Assembly: GCA_044338255.1 (NCBI GenBank)
Contig: JBIILZ010000056.1
Location: forward strand, 1 to 25,318
Direction of reading: 5' to 3'
Length of the DNA stretch: 25,318 nucleotides
Source: CAIUVD01 sp044338255
GTDB taxonomy: Bacteria; Planctomycetota; UBA11346
The number at the start of each line of letters is the position of its first letter. Within the stretch, counting starts at the first letter, position 1. A program made the position numbers and the translations under genes. Under the pieces are notes generated by a model. That model saw only the letters and a list, made by a program, of their open reading frames with translations, had not been told where the DNA came from and made no database searches. Shown here piece by piece: positions 22,786 to 25,318 of this stretch.

Positions 22786-22806
22786 GGCGCTTAGGGCGCT
22801 GAGGCG
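22773..22806. repeat. 17-nt tandem repeat x2 over the metallophosphatase stop
   Basis: CTTAGGGCGCTGAGGCG occurs at 22773-22789 and 22790-22806, and a third copy begins CTT before diverging. The stop TGA (22783-22785) is inside copy one. GCGCTGA (22796-22802) can also pair with TCAGCGC (22809-22815) around a 6-nt loop, giving a hairpin that might help end transcription although no T-run follows directly. Confidence 0.95.
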
Positions 22807-22878
22807 CTTCAGCGCGGCCCGTCCCGGCGGCTGTTTTCCGCCTCTTGCAACCAACTTTTCGTTGAGTAACTTTCTACC

Positions 22879-22903
22879 CCTCGCGTGCGTCCAGCACGTG
22901 AGG
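22879..22903 (+). promoter_or_regulatory. Leader hairpin directly before the rpmI ribosome-binding site
   Basis: CCTCGCGTGC (22879-22888) pairs with GCACGTGAGG (22894-22903), a 10-bp stem with one G-U pair and the 5-nt loop GTCCA. It ends 1 nt before AAGGA (22905-22909), the rpmI Shine-Dalgarno. Position fits translational control, for example by L20, which autoregulates this operon in other bacteria. The regulation is inference. Confidence 0.5.
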
Positions 22904-22916
22904 CAAGGATTTGACC

Positions 22917-23123
22917 ATGCCCAAGATGAAAGCACACAAGGCCAGCAAGGGCCGGATCAAGCTCAGCCCAACCGGCAAGCTGATCCGCACGCAGTGCAAC
23001 GTCCGCCACTTGCTGACGCATCGTAGCCCGAAGCGGCTGCGCAATGCCCACAAGATGACCACGACGACCACTGCCGGCTACCTGCGGATGGCCCGTTTCA
23101 TGATGCAGGCTGGTCAAGCGTAA
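22917..23123 (+). CDS. rpmI: 50S ribosomal protein L35
   Basis: A 68-aa basic ribosomal protein beginning MPKMKAHKASKGRIKLSPTGK, the typical bL35 start, and ending with LRMARFMM in the large-subunit protein. ATG 22917 is chosen; an in-frame TTG at 22911 would add two residues. AAGGA lies 7 nt upstream. It pairs with rplT 128 nt downstream, but infC, normally first in this operon, is not upstream. Confidence 0.95.
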   Translation: MPKMKAHKASKGRIKLSPTGKLIRTQCNVRHLLTHRSPKRLRNAHKMTTTTTAGYLRMARFMMQAGQA

Positions 23124-23158
23124 GCTGACCGAGTGCATCTGTTTATCCAACCCAAGTA

Positions 23159-23217
23159 GATCCTCGGCACCGCCGACGATCTCTCCGCTGTCGATCTAAT
23201 TACGATTCCGATCTAAT
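23159..23217 (+). promoter_or_regulatory. rpmI-rplT intergenic hairpin and direct repeat
   Basis: GATC-c-TCGGC (23159-23168) pairs with GCCGA-c-GATC (23172-23181), 9 bp with one C-C mismatch and a 3-nt loop. Downstream, CGATCTAAT is directly repeated (23192-23200 and 23209-23217) 17 bp apart. The spacer is unusually long for these two genes and AT-richer than its surroundings. It may hold an L20-binding mimic, a processing site (RNase III is encoded nearby) or an internal promoter; none is proven. Confidence 0.4.
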
Positions 23218-23251
23218 AGAGGCAGCGGGCTAGAAGAAAGAGAGGCACCAC

Positions 23252-23608
23252 ATGCGTGCCACGAACGGCGCAGCCCGCCATCGCATGATCAAGCGCATCC
23301 AGAAACGGGCGCGCGGCTACCACAGCGGTCGTCACAAGATGTACCGCGTCATGTGCGAAGCCCTTCGCCGCGCTGACGTGCAGGCCTTCGCCTCACGTAA
23401 GCAGAAGAAGCGCACGTTCCGCAGCCTGTGGATCAAGCGCATCTCGATCGGCTGCCGCGAACTCGGCATCACCTACAGCCGCCTGATCTCGGGCTTGCAG
23501 AAGGCCGACATCCGCCTCGATCGCAAGCAGCTCAGCGAGCTGGCGGTCAATCAGCCCGAGGCTTTCAAGCAAGTCATCGAACAGGCGAAAAAAGCCCTCG
23601 CCGCATAA
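23252..23608 (+). CDS. rplT: 50S ribosomal protein L20
   Basis: A 118-aa bL20, the usual length, which binds 23S rRNA early in large-subunit assembly. Conserved stretches are RHRMIKRIQKRARGYHSGR, RRADVQAFASRKQKKR and FRSLWIKRISIGCRELGITYSRLI, followed by LDRKQLSELAVNQPEAF. In other bacteria L20 represses its own operon by binding the leader. ATG 23252 follows AGAGAGG. A strong terminator follows 26 nt after the stop; pheS, a common next gene, is absent. Confidence 0.97.
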   Translation: MRATNGAARHRMIKRIQKRARGYHSGRHKMYRVMCEALRRADVQAFASRKQKKRTFRSLWIKRISIGCRELGITYSRLISGLQKADIRLDRKQLSELAVNQPEAFKQVIEQAKKALAA

Positions 23609-23633
23609 TTCGTCTCGTCTGCTGAAGACGCGT

Positions 23634-23672
23634 AAACCACCCGGTGCGATTCGCATCGGGTGGTTTTATTTG
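23634..23672 (+). terminator. Intrinsic terminator of the rpmI-rplT operon
   Basis: AAACCACCCGGTGCG (23634-23648) pairs with CGCATCGGGTGGTTT (23652-23666), a 15-bp stem with one G-U pair and a 3-nt loop, followed by TATTTG. The A and T runs at the base of the stem give it a bidirectional character. Confidence 0.92.
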
Positions 23673-23727
23673 TGGATCAAGAAGTACTTGTGTAATAATA
23701 ATAGCGTGATCATCATACGATTATGAC
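23670..23727 (+). promoter_or_regulatory. TetR-gene promoter and candidate autoregulatory operator
   Basis: TTGTGG (23670-23675), an 18-nt spacer and AATAAT (23694-23699) with an upstream TG (extended -10) form a promoter in an AT-rich patch. A 22-bp imperfect dyad, GTGATCATCAT then ACGATTATGAC (23706-23727), 8 of 11 positions symmetric, covers the expected start site and the ATG. That is where a self-repressing TetR would bind. Confidence 0.5.
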
Positions 23728-24394
23728 ACTAAAAACAAAATCCAAACGTGATGCGATCATCTACGCCGCCGCCGATCGCTTCGCTGCCAGCGGCTTTGCC
23801 AACACGCGCATCAGCGACATCGCCAACCTCGCGGAGATCGGTAAAGGGACGGTCTACGAGTACTTCAATAACAAGGAGGCCTTGCTGCTCGAAACCTGCC
23901 TGTGGTGCTGCAAATTCAGCCAGGACAGCGAAGCCGAATTCATGCAGCAGGTCGATGCGGCGAATCCGGTCATGGCGTTGTCTCGCCTGATGCGCGCGAT
24001 CCTGACCCTGGCGCCGCTGCATTCCTTGTCCTACTCGCGACTTTTTTTCGATCTGTGGGCCGTAGCTCACGATCAGCCGGTCATCCTCGCCCAGGCCCGC
24101 GAACGCTTGCAGGAAGTCTACCGCGATCGTGAACAGGTCGTGAGGCAGCTGATCGCTGCCGGTGAGCATGCCGGATTTTTCCGTAGCATCGGTGATGAGA
24201 AACATGTCAGCCGCTGCTTCACCGCCTGCGTCGATGGCTTCATGTGGCAAGCCACCTTCCGCGCCGATCTCGGTCCCGAGCGAATGGTAAACGAGGTTGT
24301 CGATTTCTTCATCCAGGACCTCTTGCGCGAGCCAGAACGGCTCCGCGATTTTTGTCCTCTGGAGGCGATCAAGAAATCCGCGACCGCGGTATAA
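23723..24394 (+). CDS. TetR/AcrR-family transcriptional regulator
   Basis: A 223-aa repressor-type regulator. The N-terminal helix-turn-helix has the family pattern: IIYAAADRFAASGFANTRISDIANLAEIGKGTVYEYFNNKEALL (12-55). A helical ligand-binding/dimer domain fills the rest; its ligand is unknown. ATG 23723 lies inside a dyad without a Shine-Dalgarno. The MFS exporter gene starts 183 nt downstream on the same strand, the usual neighbour of efflux-controlling TetR proteins. Nothing recognisable lies in the 183-nt gap. Confidence 0.92.
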   Translation: MTLKTKSKRDAIIYAAADRFAASGFANTRISDIANLAEIGKGTVYEYFNNKEALLLETCLWCCKFSQDSEAEFMQQVDAANPVMALSRLMRAILTLAPLHSLSYSRLFFDLWAVAHDQPVILAQARERLQEVYRDREQVVRQLIAAGEHAGFFRSIGDEKHVSRCFTACVDGFMWQATFRADLGPERMVNEVVDFFIQDLLREPERLRDFCPLEAIKKSATAV

Positions 24395-24577
24395 CCGAAC
24401 TTTAGGCTGAATTTCCTATCGGCTTTGAGACCTAGGAGATGCCTCCCGCTATCCGCCCGCTTTGCCGCCTTGGATCTGCCGCACGATACTTTCGCCATCC
24501 TCGGTCATCCATTACCGACAGGCTCCTGAACATACATAGCCCTTGTGCCGGGCGGGCTGGCGCATGCTGAGGCGCAC

Positions 24578-25318
24578 ATGCGTGAACGCCATCTCATCGC
24601 TTTCCTGACCACGGTGCAGTTCATCCATATCGTCGACTTCGTGATGATGATGCCGTTGGGACCGTTGCTGATGCACGAACTGGGCATCGGCACGGTCGAG
24701 TTTTCCTGGCTGCTCTCGTCGTATACGTTCGCCGCCGCGTTGAGCGGTATTTTTGCGGGTTTTATCATCGATCGCGGCGATCGGCGGGCGTTTCTGCTGC
24801 CCTTGCTGCTGCTGTTTTCGTTCGCCACGATGGCCTGCGGTTGGGCACCGACGCTGTGGTGGATGATCATCGCTCGCGCTGCCGCCGGTTTTTTCGGAGG
24901 AGCCTTGGGAGCACTGACCATGGCCATCGTCCCCGATGCCATTCCTCCCGAGCGGCGGGGACGGGCTCTCGGCATCATCATGGCCGCATTTTCGATCGCC
25001 TCGATCATCGGCATTCCCATCGGCATGACCTTGGCCGTGCACTTCGGCTGGCATGCGCCGTTCTGGTGGCTGGGAGGGGCCGGCCTGGTGGTGGCCGCCT
25101 GGGCCTATGGTGCCTTTCCGCATATGGTCGGGCATATCCATGCCGTCCAGGCGACGCCGCTGCAGACGCTCACGGCGATCTTCCGCGTCCCTGCGCACTG
25201 GCGCGCCTTCGCCTTATCTGTTGGACATAGCCGGCCGCCCCGGCCATACGGGCGCCCTGTACGCTCCACGTCTCTCGTACTGCCGACGCTGTCGAACAGC
25301 CAATGCTGCCGTGGCCCC
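24578..25318 (+). CDS. MFS (DHA1-like) efflux transporter, partial at the window end
   Basis: Open to the window end (247 codons seen of an expected 390-420). It starts MRERHLIAFLTTVQFIHIVDFVMMMPLGP, with helix 1 carrying the IVDF motif of DHA1 drug/sugar exporters. The helix 2-3 loop reads FIIDRGDRR, corresponding to MFS motif A (GxxxDRxGRR), and GGALGALTMAIVPDAIPPERRGRALGIIM lies in helices 4-5. At least five to six membrane helices are visible. From about 25214 the translation (VGHSRPPRPYGRPVRS) no longer looks like a transporter, so a frameshift or contig-end misassembly there is possible. It is likely controlled by the upstream TetR protein; its substrate is unknown. Confidence 0.85.
   Translation, partial: MRERHLIAFLTTVQFIHIVDFVMMMPLGPLLMHELGIGTVEFSWLLSSYTFAAALSGIFAGFIIDRGDRRAFLLPLLLLFSFATMACGWAPTLWWMIIARAAAGFFGGALGALTMAIVPDAIPPERRGRALGIIMAAFSIASIIGIPIGMTLAVHFGWHAPFWWLGGAGLVVAAWAYGAFPHMVGHIHAVQATPLQTLTAIFRVPAHWRAFALSVGHSRPPRPYGRPVRSTSLVLPTLSNSQCCRGP

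Overview
This GC-rich, gene-dense window comes from a flagellated diderm bacterium. It has L-ring and P-ring flagellar genes (FlgH, FlgI), a predicted outer-membrane beta-barrel, and an ODC-type polyamine cluster. A Ser/Thr kinase with an N-terminal zinc ribbon and a C-terminal membrane anchor would fit the PVC superphylum (Planctomycetota or relatives). That placement is inference; there is no rRNA here to confirm it.

Layout. (1) 1-4226: a PspA/IM30 protein, then acetate kinase and phosphotransacetylase overlapping by ATGA, which together form the acetyl-CoA to acetate/ATP branch. (2) 4204-5733: a secreted cupredoxin (minus strand) divergent from a short-chain dehydrogenase; the gap holds two copies of a 26-bp repeat, each with a perfect 13-bp palindrome. 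(3) 5741-6796: tRNA with CAT anticodon, its terminator, and a TrmJ-like tRNA 2'-O-methyltransferase starting just after the T-run. (4) 6872-11961: a polyamine cluster (aminopropyltransferase, ornithine/lysine decarboxylase, divergent second aminopropyltransferase), then a DUF58 protein and mannose-1-phosphate guanylyltransferase. (5) 11985-15719: RNase III (minus) divergent from the zinc-ribbon Ser/Thr kinase, a PHP phosphoesterase, and a predicted outer-membrane beta-barrel. (6) 15735-21837: a late flagellar operon flgH-flgI-flgJ(rod)-flgN-flgK-flgL behind a near-consensus sigma-54 promoter. (7) 21994-23672: a metallophosphatase, then rpmI-rplT with candidate leader hairpins and a strong terminator. 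(8) 23670-25318: a TetR regulator with a promoter/operator candidate and the start of an MFS exporter running off the end.

The most unusual signal is not a gene. At least five gene 3' ends carry short, locally derived tandem repeats on or beside the stop codon, each with a different unit: 8 nt x7 (pspA), 18 nt x2 (pta/cupredoxin), 15 nt x2-3 (trmJ), 12 nt x5 (flgL) and 17 nt x2 (metallophosphatase). In flgL the unit is exactly three codons plus TAA, giving five in-frame stops. Because units differ between loci and some copies carry substitutions, this looks like a recurring process at gene ends and not a dispersed repeat family.

No CRISPR array, insertion sequence, phage gene or rRNA was seen. 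No stretch over 300 bases lacks a gene; the longest gap is about 200 bases (6797-6998).
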